From NCBI RefSeq assembly GCF_014652555.1, contig NZ_BMZA01000007.1:62001-126000 (forward strand): a stretch of DNA of 64,000 nt, given 5' to 3'. Shown in pieces: positions 1-8,699 of the stretch. Position numbers and translations under genes: made by a program. Below the pieces are notes generated by a model. The model was not told the origin of the DNA. It saw only the letters and a list, made by a program, of their open reading frames with translations, and did not search any database. The DNA comes from Novosphingobium colocasiae (GTDB lineage Bacteria > Pseudomonadota > Alphaproteobacteria > Sphingomonadales > Sphingomonadaceae). Within the stretch, counting starts at the first letter, position 1. Every line of letters begins with the position of its first letter.

Positions 1-7
1 GCGGCGC

Positions 8-961
8 ATGTACAAATTCCTTTCCGGGCTGGCGCTGGCAGCCCTTTCCGTGTCGCCGCTTGCCGCCGAGGAGGCGGCCAAGGCGCTTACGCCCGGTGAC
101 ATCGTCGATGCGGCGCCGGCGGCGGACTGGGCGCCGATCGCCCCGTCGGACGTGATCGTGATGGACCTCGCGCCCGGCGCGGGCGGGCAGGCGCGGCGGG
201 TGGTGATCCAACTGATGCCGGCGCCGTTCTCGCAAGGGTGGGTGGCTAACATCCGCAAGCTGGTGGCAGCGCGCTGGTATGACGGGATCGCGGTGGTGCG
301 GGTGCAGGACAACTATGTCGTGCAGTGGGGCGATCCGGATGGGGAAGACCCAAGGAAAGCGAAGCCGCTGCCGGGCGGGTTGGGCATCGTTCCGGAGTCA
401 GATTACGTGGTTCCGGCGCGACAATTTCCATTCCGGGTGCAACTGAAATCTAACCGTTCCACCGATGCTTACGCGAAGGCCGCTCTGGCGGTGACCGGCT
501 GGCCGGTGGCCTTCGGAGAGGATGGAGCCTGGCCCATCCACTGCTACGGCATGGTCGGCGTTGGCCGCAATCTTTCGCCCGATACCGGCAGCGGGGCTGA
601 ACTCTACGCCGTGATCGGCACGCCGCCGCGCCAGATCGATCGCAATATCGCGCTGGTCGGGCGGGTGATTGCCGGGATCGAGCACCTCTCCTCGCTGCCG
701 CGCGGAACCGGGCCGTTGGGGTTCTATGAGACGCCGGCGGAGCGCGTGCCGATCCTCTCGGTGCGGATGGGGAACGAGGTGAGCGGCCTTCCGGCCTACG
801 AATACCTTTCCACCGAAAGCGCCAGCTTCGCCGCCTATGCCGACAAGCGGGCGAACCGGAAGGACGATTTCTACATCCGGCCGGCGGGCGGGGTGGATAT
901 TTGCAACGTGCCGGTTCCGGTGCGTGTTGCAGGCGGCGGGGTTAAGCGGGTGGGGATGTGA
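8..961 (+). CDS. Periplasmic cyclophilin-type peptidylprolyl isomerase
   Basis: A 317-residue exported protein of the cyclophilin fold, expected to catalyse proline cis/trans isomerisation during folding of envelope proteins. Residues 1-20 form a signal peptide ending near LAAEE. The core motif at about residues 90-112 reads YDGIAVVRVQDNYVVQWGDP; it matches the canonical YDGxxFHRV...QGGDP block but with FHR changed to VVR, so the catalytic arginine is kept and two neighbours are altered. Extra length compared with E. coli PpiA (about 190 residues) lies at the N-terminus and in the second half. The start is seven bases from the window edge, so its ribosome-binding site cannot be seen. Isomerase activity is inferred from the family; the altered active site makes turnover less certain. 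Confidence 0.82.
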   Translation: MYKFLSGLALAALSVSPLAAEEAAKALTPGDIVDAAPAADWAPIAPSDVIVMDLAPGAGGQARRVVIQLMPAPFSQGWVANIRKLVAARWYDGIAVVRVQDNYVVQWGDPDGEDPRKAKPLPGGLGIVPESDYVVPARQFPFRVQLKSNRSTDAYAKAALAVTGWPVAFGEDGAWPIHCYGMVGVGRNLSPDTGSGAELYAVIGTPPRQIDRNIALVGRVIAGIEHLSSLPRGTGPLGFYETPAERVPILSVRMGNEVSGLPAYEYLSTESASFAAYADKRANRKDDFYIRPAGGVDICNVPVPVRVAGGGVKRVGM

Positions 962-966
962 GGGTG

Positions 967-1196
967 CACGCGGAGGCGCGGAGACGCGGAGGAGAAGAAG
1001 GTTTCGCGCAAAGGCGCGAAGGCGCAAAGGGGTTGTCTGGTGCCGCAGGCATTGCTCCCTTTCCATGGTTGGCACAGGCGCAGCGTTCGATGCGATTGCG
1101 GCTTCGCCGCGAAGACATCTTTGCGCCTTCGCGCCTTTGCGCGAGCCCCTTTCGCCTTTTTTCCTCCGCGTCTCCGCGTCTCCGCGCCTCCGCGTG
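967..1196. repeat. Long imperfect inverted-repeat element of GCGGAGxCGCGGAG / CGCAAAGGCGCGAAGGCGCAAAG type
   Basis: The left arm (about 967-1030) and the right arm (about 1119-1196) are near reverse complements built from short 10-12 bp tandem units: GCGGAGGCGCGGAGACGCGG at the outer ends and AAAGGCGCGAAGGCGCAAAG at the inner ends. A spacer of about 88 bp separates them. The element fills the whole gap between the cyclophilin and DUF1905 genes. Related CGCAGAGACGCAGAG-type dispersed sequences are known in many bacterial genomes, but I know of no defined function. It encodes no convincing protein, although short frames run through it. Confidence 0.75.
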
Positions 1197-1204
1197 ACCA
1201 GTAA

Positions 1205-1534
1205 ATGACCGAACACCTCCACTTCACCGCCCGCCTGTGGCGCTGGACCGGCGCGACCAACGGCACCTGGCATTTCGTGACCATCGACGGCGAGCTCGGC
1301 GCGCAGCTTTCCGCCACCGCGCTGATGCGGCGGCTGGAGGGCAATGCGCGCGGGTTCGGCTCGCTCAAGGTCAAGGCGCGGATCGGCGTCACTCGCTTCG
1401 TGACTTCTGTGTTTCCCAGCAAGGCGGCGGGGCTGAATGGCCAGCCGGGCTGGCTGCTGCCGGTCAAGCGCGCGGTACGACGGGCCGAGGATCTGGCCGA
1501 GGGCGATGCGGTGGAGCTGTTCCTGGAGTTTTGA
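1205..1534 (+). CDS. DUF1905 domain-containing protein
   Basis: A 109-residue protein that is essentially one DUF1905 domain (a small beta-barrel-like fold). Typical features are the opening FTARLWRWTG, the central GxxGSLKVKARIG segment and the closing residues ending in VELFLEF. Family members occur alone or fused to YdeI/OmpD-associated domains; no biochemical activity is established. It begins eight bases after the inverted-repeat element, and no good Shine-Dalgarno site is visible, so translation may be weak or may start from the preceding element. It lies opposite the relA/spoT gene, with a second inverted repeat between them. Function unknown. Confidence 0.75.
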   Translation: MTEHLHFTARLWRWTGATNGTWHFVTIDGELGAQLSATALMRRLEGNARGFGSLKVKARIGVTRFVTSVFPSKAAGLNGQPGWLLPVKRAVRRAEDLAEGDAVELFLEF

Positions 1535-1555
1535 GACAGGGCCTCCCCCTCCCCC

Positions 1556-1641
1556 CGTCATTCCCGCGAACGCGGGAACCCACTTTCAGCGCTTCGGGTC
1601 GAACAGTGGGGAGATGGGTTCCCGCATTCGCGGGAACGACG
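1556..1641. repeat. Intergenic inverted repeat (CGTCATTCCCGCGAA...TTCGCGGGAACGACG)
   Basis: Outer arms starting CGTCATTCCCGCGAACGCGG and ending in its near reverse complement are separated by about 30 bp. Each arm also contains its own small palindrome (TTCCCGCG/CGCGGGAA). This is the usual form of a sphingomonad intergenic palindromic repeat. It lies between the convergent DUF1905 and rsh genes and may serve as a transcription terminator or mRNA stabiliser, which is inferred. Confidence 0.75.
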
Positions 1642-1670
1642 AAGAGTTTGGGGCCCAAGGGGAGAGGAAA

Positions 1671-3764
1671 TTACAAGCGCTCGGCATCCGCCACGGCCTC
1701 GCTCGCGCGCAGCGCGCCGACGATGCGGGTCAGGTGGGCGAGGTCCGACACTTCAAGGTCCACCTCATACGTGCCGAAAGGCTCGTCGCGCTGGACCATG
1801 TTGAGGGCGGAGACGTTGGCGCGGTTGCCGGCGAAAATCTGGGTCACTTCGGCCAGCGTGCCGGGGCGGTTGTAAAGCACCAGCCGCAGCCGGCCGACCG
1901 CGCCGGTGGTGCGTTCGCCCCATGACAGGTCGAGCCAGTCGGCGTCGACGCCATTGGCCAGCGTCAGGCAGTTGATGTTGTGCACTTCCACCTTCTGGTC
2001 CGGCCGACGCAGGCCGACGATGCGATCGCCCGGCACCGGGTGGCAGCAATCGGCCAGTTCGAAGCCCATCCCCGGCGTCAGCCCGCGGATCGAGATCGCG
2101 CGTTCGGTGCGGGTCCACTGCTCGTCATCGGGGAGCTGCGCGGTGCTGCCGGGCAGCAGCGCCTCCATCACCTGCCGGTCGGTCAGCCGGGCCGAGCCGA
2201 TCGCGAACATCAGGTCTTCCTCGTCGCGCAGTTCCAGCCGGCGCACGGCGGCAGCGATGGCCTTCTTGCCGATGCGCTGCGGCAGGCGGCCGACGATCTC
2301 GTCAAACAACTTGCTGCCGATGGTGGCGACCTCCTGCCGCTCCTTGGCGCGCACCGCGCGGCGGATCGCCGCCCGCGCCTTGCCGGTCACCACGAAGCCG
2401 AGCCACGATAACTGCGGATCGGTGTGCTCGCTCTTGATGATCTCCACGACATCGCCGTTGGCCAGTTGCGAGCGCAGCGGCATGTGGCGGCCGTTGATCT
2501 TGGCACCGACGGCGGCATGGCCAAGATTGGTGTGGACGGCATAGGCAAAGTCCACCGCCGTCGCCCCCTTGGGAAGCTGGAACAGCGCGCCCTTGGGGGT
2601 AAAGGCGAAGATGCGGTCCTGATAGATCGCCAGCTTGGTGTGTTCGAGCAGTTCCTCGGGATCGTGGCTGGCATCGATGATCTCGATCAGGTCGCGCAGC
2701 CAGCCAACCTGCCCGTCCGGACGCAGCCCGCCCTGCTTGTAGGCCCAGTGCGCGGCGAGCCCGAATTCGTTGAGCTGGTGCATGTCGCGGGTGCGGATCT
2801 GCACTTCCATGCGCATGGATCGCTGGAAGATCAGCGCGGTGTGCAGCGACTGGTAGCCGTTCGACTTCGGGGTTGAGATATAGTCCTTGAACCGGCCCGG
2901 GATCATCTGCCAGGCCTGATGCAGCACGCCCAGCGCCTTGTAGCAATCTTCCACACTGTCGGTCAGGACGCGGAAGGCCATGATGTCGGTGATCTGCTCG
3001 AAGGTGACGTGGCGTTCCGACATCTTGTGCCAGATCGAATAGGGGTGCTTTTCGCGGCCCGACACTTCCACGGACAGCCCCGCCTCCGACAGCGCCTGCT
3101 TGATTGCGAAGGCGATGGCATCGACCTGGCCGCCTTCCTCGCTGCGGATCTGGGCCAGCCGGCCGGTAATCGTGGCGTAGGCTTCGGGCTCCAGTTGCTC
3201 GAACGCCAGAAGCTGCATTTCGCGCATGTATTCGTACATGCCCACCCGCTCGGCCAGCGGGGCGAAGATATCCATCGTCTCGCGCGCGATGCGCATACGC
3301 TTGCCCGGATTCTTGATGAAGTGGAGCGTGCGCATGTTGTGCAGCCGGTCGGCCAGCTTGACCAGCAGGACGCGCAAGTCCTCGCTCATCGCCAGCAGGA
3401 ACTTGCGCAGGTTTTCGGCCGCGCGCTCGTTCTCGCCCATCGATTCGATCTTCGACAGCTTGGTCACGCCATCGACCAGCCGCGCCACTTCGGGGCCGAA
3501 CAGCCGCTCGATCTCGTCGATCGTCGCCAGCGTATCCTCGACCGTGTCGTGCAGCAGCGCGGTGATGATCGTCTGCTGGTCCAGCTTCAGCTCGGTCATC
3601 AGGCCGGCAACTTCGACCGGATGGCTGAAATAGGGATCGCCGCTGGCGCGCTTCTGGCTGCCGTGCTTCTGCACCGTGTAGACGTAGGCACGGTTGAGCA
3701 GGGCCTCGTCGGCCTGCGGTGCGTATTCGAGGACGCGTTCGACGAGTTCGTATTGGCGCAACAT
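1671..3764 (-). CDS. rsh: Bifunctional (p)ppGpp synthetase/hydrolase (RelA/SpoT homologue)
   Basis: A 697-residue stringent-response enzyme that makes and degrades (p)ppGpp. Order of domains: HD hydrolase (about 20-180, with LLHDTVEDT, the intact HDxxED catalytic motif), synthetase (about 220-340, with RFKDYISTPKSNGYQSLHT and EVQIRTRDMH), TGS (about 375-440, FAFTPKG...AVDFAYAVHT) and a C-terminal ACT domain (about 620-697). Both catalytic centres look complete, as expected for the single long RSH protein of alphaproteobacteria. I start it at the ATG giving MLRQYELVERV; an in-frame extension 18 residues upstream lacks conservation-like features. It stands alone on the minus strand, convergent with the DUF1905 gene. 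Confidence 0.95.
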   Translation of the reverse strand: MLRQYELVERVLEYAPQADEALLNRAYVYTVQKHGSQKRASGDPYFSHPVEVAGLMTELKLDQQTIITALLHDTVEDTLATIDEIERLFGPEVARLVDGVTKLSKIESMGENERAAENLRKFLLAMSEDLRVLLVKLADRLHNMRTLHFIKNPGKRMRIARETMDIFAPLAERVGMYEYMREMQLLAFEQLEPEAYATITGRLAQIRSEEGGQVDAIAFAIKQALSEAGLSVEVSGREKHPYSIWHKMSERHVTFEQITDIMAFRVLTDSVEDCYKALGVLHQAWQMIPGRFKDYISTPKSNGYQSLHTALIFQRSMRMEVQIRTRDMHQLNEFGLAAHWAYKQGGLRPDGQVGWLRDLIEIIDASHDPEELLEHTKLAIYQDRIFAFTPKGALFQLPKGATAVDFAYAVHTNLGHAAVGAKINGRHMPLRSQLANGDVVEIIKSEHTDPQLSWLGFVVTGKARAAIRRAVRAKERQEVATIGSKLFDEIVGRLPQRIGKKAIAAAVRRLELRDEEDLMFAIGSARLTDRQVMEALLPGSTAQLPDDEQWTRTERAISIRGLTPGMGFELADCCHPVPGDRIVGLRRPDQKVEVHNINCLTLANGVDADWLDLSWGERTTGAVGRLRLVLYNRPGTLAEVTQIFAGNRANVSALNMVQRDEPFGTYEVDLEVSDLAHLTRIVGALRASEAVADAERL

Positions 3765-3967
3765 CAGATGGGTTTCATGTGACGTTTTTTTGCGGCGCGG
3801 CAAGGGCCGAGACGGCAATTTGCAGATTTTGCAACGGAAATGCGCTTCAACGGCCCTGGAGGAGGTGTTGCTGCTTGACGTTACCAGCGATCAGGGCCTT
3901 GATCGGGCGCAATGAAGCGGGGGCGCGACCGGTGCATCACAGCTTCATGACGGGAAAGGGGATACAC

Positions 3968-4174
3968 ATGTTCAAGACCAATGTTGGCGGGATCGATCGG
4001 GCGCTGCGCATCCTGGTGGGCGTGACGCTGGTGACGCTGGTTTTCGTGGGTGACAAAGTGGGCCTGCCGATCGGCAACTGGGGCTGGCTCGGGCTGATCC
4101 CGATCACCACCGGGCTGTCCCGCACCTGCCCCGCCTATGCCCCCTTCGGGATCAGCACCTGCCGACGCCGATAA
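3968..4174 (+). CDS. DUF2892 (YgaP-like transmembrane) small inner-membrane protein
   Basis: A 68-residue protein with the DUF2892 pattern: an N-terminal NVGGIDRALRILVG segment, two hydrophobic helices (about 12-30 and 37-52) and a C-terminal SRTCPAYAPFGISTC with paired cysteines. The same domain forms the membrane anchor of some rhodanese proteins. The start is chosen at the ATG preceded by GGGAAAGGGG at good spacing rather than further upstream. Specific function unknown. Confidence 0.82.
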   Translation: MFKTNVGGIDRALRILVGVTLVTLVFVGDKVGLPIGNWGWLGLIPITTGLSRTCPAYAPFGISTCRRR

Positions 4175-4226
4175 GCGGCCCGCCGGTGCTTGCGCGGGGG
4201 GCCGCGAAACGGCATAGCCCCGCGCC

Positions 4227-5618
4227 ATGCACGACATACGCCTGATCCGCGAAAATCCCGAGGCTTTCGACGCCGGCCTGGCCCGGCGGGGGATGGAACC
4301 GCAAGCCGCGCGCATCCTTGCGCTGGATGAGGAGCGCCGCGCCGTCGCCACCCGCATGCAGGAGGCCCAGAGCCGCCGCAACGATGCGAGCAAGGCGATC
4401 GGCAAGGCGATGGGCCAGGGCGATACCGCCACGGCCGAGGCGCTCAAGGCTGAAGTGGCGCAACTGAAGGACACCCTGCCCGCGCTCGAAGCGCAGGAAA
4501 AGGACCTGACCACTCGCCTGCAGGACGAACTGGCGCGCCTGCCGCAGATTCCGGTGGCGGAAGTGCCTGACGGCGAGGACGAGAGCCAGAACGTCGAGGT
4601 CAGCCGCTGGGGCACCCCGCGTACCTTCACCTTCACACCGAAAGAGCACGCCGATATCGGCCCCGCGCTCGGCCTCGATTTCGAGACCGGAGCGCTGCTG
4701 TCGGGCGCGCGGTTCACCTTCCTCAAGGGCCAGATGGCGCGCCTGCACCGGGCGCTGGCGCAGTTCATGCTGACCTCGCAGGCTGATGCTAACGGCTACG
4801 TGGAATGCAACGTGCCGCTGATGGTGAAGGACGAGGCGATGTTCGGCACCGGGCAATTGCCCAAGTTCGCCGAAGATCTGTTTCAGACGAACAAGTCCAG
4901 CGCACGTGAGCAAGCGATCGCACGCTTGATAGCGCTTGACAAAGAGTCCCCGCAGTGGGCCACAGCAGCGCGCGAAGCGCTAGCGGACGACGAAGCAAAA
5001 ATTTCTCGTCTCTGGCTGATCCCCACCGCCGAAGTCTCGCTCACCAATGCCGTGCGCGACCAGATCGTCGATGCCGCCGCCCTGCCCCTGCGGATGACCG
5101 CGCTGACCCCGTGCTTTCGCTCCGAAGCCGGCGCGGCGGGGCGCGATACGCGCGGGTTCATCCGCCAGCACCAGTTCGAAAAGGTGGAACTCGTCTGCAT
5201 CGCCCGGCCAGAGGATAGCGAGGCCGAACACGACAAGATGGTCCGCGCAGCCGAAGGCATTCTGGAGGCGCTGGAACTACCCTATCGCAAAGTGCTGCTG
5301 TGTTCGGGCGACATGGGCTTCACCGCGCGCAAGACCTTCGATCTCGAAGTCTGGCTGCCGGGCCAGCAGGCCTATCGCGAGATCAGTTCGATCTCCAACT
5401 GCGGCGATTTCCAGGCCCGCCGCATGAACGCGCGCTACCGGCCCGAAGGATCGAAGAAGACCGAGTTCGTCCACACGCTCAACGGCTCGGGTCTGGCGGT
5501 TGGCCGCACCTTGGTTGCGGTGCTGGAAAACTACCAGCAGGAAGACGGCTCGGTCACGGTGCCCGAAGCGCTTAGGCCGTGGATGGGCGGGATCGACTGC
5601 CTGATACCCGTCACTTGA
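4227..5618 (+). CDS. serS: Seryl-tRNA synthetase with a roughly 35-residue internal insertion
   Basis: A 463-residue class II aminoacyl-tRNA synthetase that charges tRNA-Ser and tRNA-Sec. The N-terminal coiled-coil arm occupies about residues 25-110. The class II core includes [27 protein letters not shown], motif 2 ([20 protein letters not shown]) and motif 3 ([19 protein letters not shown]). Typical alphaproteobacterial SerRS has about 425 residues; the surplus is a charged stretch at about residues 222-261, between LFQT and LWLIPTAEV, that I do not recognise from the family. Its codons (for example AAA ATT TCT, TTG ATA) are less GC-rich than the flanks. Frame and active-site motifs are intact, so the enzyme is probably functional. 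surE follows at 30 bp. Confidence 0.95.
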   Translation: MHDIRLIRENPEAFDAGLARRGMEPQAARILALDEERRAVATRMQEAQSRRNDASKAIGKAMGQGDTATAEALKAEVAQLKDTLPALEAQEKDLTTRLQDELARLPQIPVAEVPDGEDESQNVEVSRWGTPRTFTFTPKEHADIGPALGLDFETGALLSGARFTFLKGQMARLHRALAQFMLTSQADANGYVECNVPLMVKDEAMFGTGQLPKFAEDLFQTNKSSAREQAIARLIALDKESPQWATAAREALADDEAKISRLWLIPTAEVSLTNAVRDQIVDAAALPLRMTALTPCFRSEAGAAGRDTRGFIRQHQFEKVELVCIARPEDSEAEHDKMVRAAEGILEALELPYRKVLLCSGDMGFTARKTFDLEVWLPGQQAYREISSISNCGDFQARRMNARYRPEGSKKTEFVHTLNGSGLAVGRTLVAVLENYQQEDGSVTVPEALRPWMGGIDCLIPVT

Positions 5619-5648
5619 AGGCTCCCGCAACTCGGAATTCAATGTAAA

Positions 5649-6413
5649 ATGCGCATTCTTCTGACCAACGACGACGGGATCAACGCGCCCGGCCTTTACG
5701 TGCTGGAAAAGATCGCCGCCCGGCTGTCGGACGATATCTGGATCTGCGCGCCGAGCGAGGAGCAATCGGGCGCGGGGCACTCGCTGTCGCTCAGCCGCCC
5801 GGTGCGGCTGCGCCAGCACGCCGAGAAGCGCTTTTCCGTCACCGGCACGCCGACCGATGCGGTGACCATGGCACTGCGGCGGGTGCTGCCCGAACCGCCT
5901 GACCTGATCTTGTCGGGGGTCAACCGGGGTGCAAACCTGGCCGATGACGTGACCTATTCAGGCACCGTATCGGCGGCGATGGAGGGCGCGCTGGCAGGCA
6001 TCCGGGCGGTGGCGCTCAGCCAGATCTACAGCCGTGAAGACGCCGGCGAGGACGTCTCGTTCTCTGCCGCCGAGGAATGGGGCGAGCGGGTGCTGCGCCC
6101 GCTGGTGGACATGCCGTTCGCGCCGCGCACGCTGATCAACGTCAACTTCCCGCCGATCGCCGGCAGCAAGGTGCGGGGCATCCGCGCCGTGCGGCAGGGT
6201 TTCCACGATTACGGGCGCGGCACGGTTGTGGAAGGAACCGACCCGCGCGGTTTCAAGTACTACTGGTTTGGTTTACACGGCATAGAGCATACGCCGGGGC
6301 TGGAAACCGACCTGGAAGCCGTCGCCGATGGCTTCATATCAGTCACCCCGCTGCAGCTTGACCTGACCCACGCGGCATCGCTCGCCGCGTTATCGGAGCG
6401 TTACAGTCGATGA
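5649..6413 (+). CDS. surE: 5'/3'-nucleotidase SurE
   Basis: A 254-residue metal-dependent nucleotidase acting on nucleoside 5'- and 3'-monophosphates, classically linked to stationary-phase survival. It opens with the metal-binding MRILLTNDDGINAPG and contains PSEEQSGAGHSLS, VTGTPTDAV and SGVNRGANL, all family hallmarks. Length fits the family. It overlaps the next gene by 4 bp (ATGA), implying translational coupling, and lies just downstream of serS; surE next to an nlpD-type gene is also seen in gammaproteobacteria. Confidence 0.95.
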   Translation: MRILLTNDDGINAPGLYVLEKIAARLSDDIWICAPSEEQSGAGHSLSLSRPVRLRQHAEKRFSVTGTPTDAVTMALRRVLPEPPDLILSGVNRGANLADDVTYSGTVSAAMEGALAGIRAVALSQIYSREDAGEDVSFSAAEEWGERVLRPLVDMPFAPRTLINVNFPPIAGSKVRGIRAVRQGFHDYGRGTVVEGTDPRGFKYYWFGLHGIEHTPGLETDLEAVADGFISVTPLQLDLTHAASLAALSERYSR

Positions 6414-7660
6414 GGCATCTGCTCTTCCTTGCCGCACCGGCGGCGCTGATCGCAAGCAGCCCGGCGTGGGCCGCCGATCCCAAGGAAGAGACGGTTCACG
6501 TGGTGGCCGAGGGCGAAACGCTGAACGGCATCGCCAACCGCGCCGGGGTATCGGCAGCGGCGATCATCACCGCCAATGCGCTGAAGGCCCCCGGCTATCC
6601 GGTGCGAGTTGGCCAGAAGCTGGCCATCCCGCGCAAGTCCGCCGCTAAACCGGCAGCAACCAAGCCTGCGGGCCCGGCCACCAGCGAGAGCGTGCACGTG
6701 GTCGGCGATGGCGAGACGCTGGGCGGCATCGCCAACCGCGCGGGGGTTTCGCGCACCGCCATCGCGCAGGCCAACGGGCTCAAGGGGCCGGACTATGCCG
6801 TCCGCGTCGGCCAGAAGCTCACCATTCCGCGCCCCGGCGGCACCCCGGCGGCCTCGGCTTCGGCCACCAAGACCCGCAGCGGGTCCGCCAAGGCCACCGC
6901 ACCCGAACTGGAAACCCGCCATGTGGTGACCGAGGGTGAGACGCTGGGCGGCATCGCCGCGCGCGCCAAAGTGCCGCGCGTGCTCATCATCGAGGCGAAC
7001 GGCCTCAAAGCGCCGTATGACGTGCGCCCCGGCCAGATACTGATGCTGCCGCGCACCCGCCGCCACACCGTGGCGCAGGGCGAAACCGGCTTCACCATCA
7101 GCTACAAGTACGGCGTGCCGTGGGACAAGATTGCCGTCGCCAACGGTATCGACGCGACGGCAGCGGTCAAGCCGGGGCAGGAACTGCTGATCCCCACCCT
7201 GCTCGATCCGCCCACCGTTTCCGCACCGGCTGCCACGCCGTCCCCGCAGCCCAGCGCAACGCCGGTCGCCGCGCGGCCTGCCGCCGCGCGCTTCGCCTGG
7301 CCGGTCGCCGGCAATATCCGCCGCGAGTACGCGACCGGGGCGGATTATCACAACGGCATCGATATCACCGCGCCGAAGGGCACGATGGTGCAGGCCGCCG
7401 CCGCCGGTACGGTCAAGTTCGCCGGGCTCGAAAAGGAGCAGTATGGCAACCTCGTCGTGCTCGATCACGGCGATGGCTGGTTCACCGCCTATGGCTTCCT
7501 CAGCCGGGTCACGGTGAAGGACGGCGCGAAAGTGGCGGCCGGGGAACGGATCGGGCTGGTCGGCAATACCGGGCAGGCCAAGGGCAACGAACTGCACTTC
7601 GAAATCCGCAAGGACGGCAACCCGATCGACCCGCGCGACCAGTTGCCCAAGGCGCAATAG
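6410..7660 (+). CDS. nlpD: NlpD/EnvC-type LysM-LytM protein, probable amidase activator
   Basis: A 416-residue exported protein: signal peptide 1-22, four LysM peptidoglycan-binding repeats (about 27-70, 97-142, 170-215 and 220-263, each starting H(V/T)Vx(E/D/Q)GET), a Pro/Ala linker and a C-terminal LytM/M23 domain (about 300-412). The M23 domain keeps YHNGIDI (His and Asp ligands) and LHFEI. The usual YxH histidine is Phe (TAYGFLS), and the first His of HxH is Glu (NELHFEI). Loss of these residues is typical of non-catalytic NlpD/EnvC regulators that activate cell-wall amidases at division. The surE neighbour supports an NlpD assignment. Being an activator rather than an endopeptidase is inferred. 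Confidence 0.85.
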   Translation: MRHLLFLAAPAALIASSPAWAADPKEETVHVVAEGETLNGIANRAGVSAAAIITANALKAPGYPVRVGQKLAIPRKSAAKPAATKPAGPATSESVHVVGDGETLGGIANRAGVSRTAIAQANGLKGPDYAVRVGQKLTIPRPGGTPAASASATKTRSGSAKATAPELETRHVVTEGETLGGIAARAKVPRVLIIEANGLKAPYDVRPGQILMLPRTRRHTVAQGETGFTISYKYGVPWDKIAVANGIDATAAVKPGQELLIPTLLDPPTVSAPAATPSPQPSATPVAARPAAARFAWPVAGNIRREYATGADYHNGIDITAPKGTMVQAAAAGTVKFAGLEKEQYGNLVVLDHGDGWFTAYGFLSRVTVKDGAKVAAGERIGLVGNTGQAKGNELHFEIRKDGNPIDPRDQLPKAQ

Positions 7661-7670
7661 AGCCCGTCCG

Positions 7671-8695
7671 ATGGCCCGGCTGCGCAACCGGTCGGAACCG
7701 GCCAACCCGCTCCGCCGCGCCATCGCCATGCCGGTGTGGGCCGATGTCGGCTTGCGGATCGGTGCCGCGCTGGGGCTGATCTGCGTGGTCGTGCTGGTGC
7801 ACTGGCTCGACCGCGATGGTCTCAAGGACAGCCACGACGGCACGATCAGCCTGCTCGACGTGGTCTATTTCACGATGATTTCGATCACCACCACCGGCTT
7901 TGGCGATATCGCCCCGGTCAGCGATCGCGCGCGGCTGATCGAAGCGGTGATCGTCACGCCGATCCGGCTCGCGGTGATCTACATTTTCGTCGGCACCGCA
8001 TACAACTTCCTCATCAAGCGTAGCTGGGAGACATGGCACATGCGGCACATCCAGAACCGCCTCGAAAACCATATCGTCGTGCTGGGCTTCGGGGTCAGCG
8101 GATCGGAAGCCGTGTGCGAACTGATCGCGCGCGAGGTTGACCGGCAACCATCGTCGTCATCGACCAGCACGCCGGCCGGCTGGCCGAGGCGAGCAAGATG
8201 GGCTGCAACGTCCTTGAAGGCGATGCCACCCGCGACGAGACGCTGGCCGCCGTGCGGATCGAGGCGGCGCAGTCCATCCTGGTATCAGCCGGGCGCGATG
8301 ATACGTCTATCCTGATCGTCCTCACCGCCCGCCATCTTGCCCCTGACACACCGATCACGGCGGTGGTGCGCGCCGCCGACAACGAATTGCTGGCGCGCCA
8401 GGCCGGGGCTTCGAACGTCATCAACCCGGTGCGCTTCACCGGCCTCCTGCTCGCGGGATCGGCGGGTGGCGAGCACGTGTCCGATTATCTGGCTGATCTC
8501 GCATCGGTTTCGGGCAAAGTGCACCTGATCGAGCGCCCGGTCTCGGCGGAGGAGGTCGGGCGGCCGCTTGATCAGCTCGCATCGGGCGGGCGTGGACTGC
8601 GGATATACCGGGGCGCAAAGGCCTTCGGTTTCTGGGAAGATCAGGCCGGCCGACTTGAGGCCGGTGACGTGGTGGTCGAAATCGTGCCGACCTGA
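7671..8695 (+). pseudogene. Two-TM potassium channel with TrkA-N domain, frameshifted
   Basis: Frame one gives two membrane helices around a selectivity filter TTTGFGD (residues about 72-78) and the start of a Rossmann RCK/TrkA-N domain (HIVVLGFGVSGSEAV). After GAG GTT GAC (8133-8141) the frame goes off. Restoring one C near 8141-8142 reads on as VDPATIVVIDQHAGRLAEAS and continues in another frame through AGASNVINP to a TrkA-C-like end at 8695. The intact product would be an inner-membrane K+ channel of about 342 residues gated through a cytosolic NAD-binding domain. A single missing base in a short C/G stretch may be a sequencing error or a real lesion. No slippery heptamer is visible, so programmed frameshifting is unlikely. 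Confidence 0.8.
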
Positions 8696-8699
8696 AGCG

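Noticed and set aside
837..1208. Short open frames through the long inverted repeat
   Set aside because: Their Arg/Ala-rich translations come from the repeat units themselves and have no ribosome-binding sites.
8130..8150. Programmed frameshifting in the potassium-channel gene
   Set aside because: No slippery heptamer, Shine-Dalgarno-like stimulator or downstream stem-loop is visible at the site.
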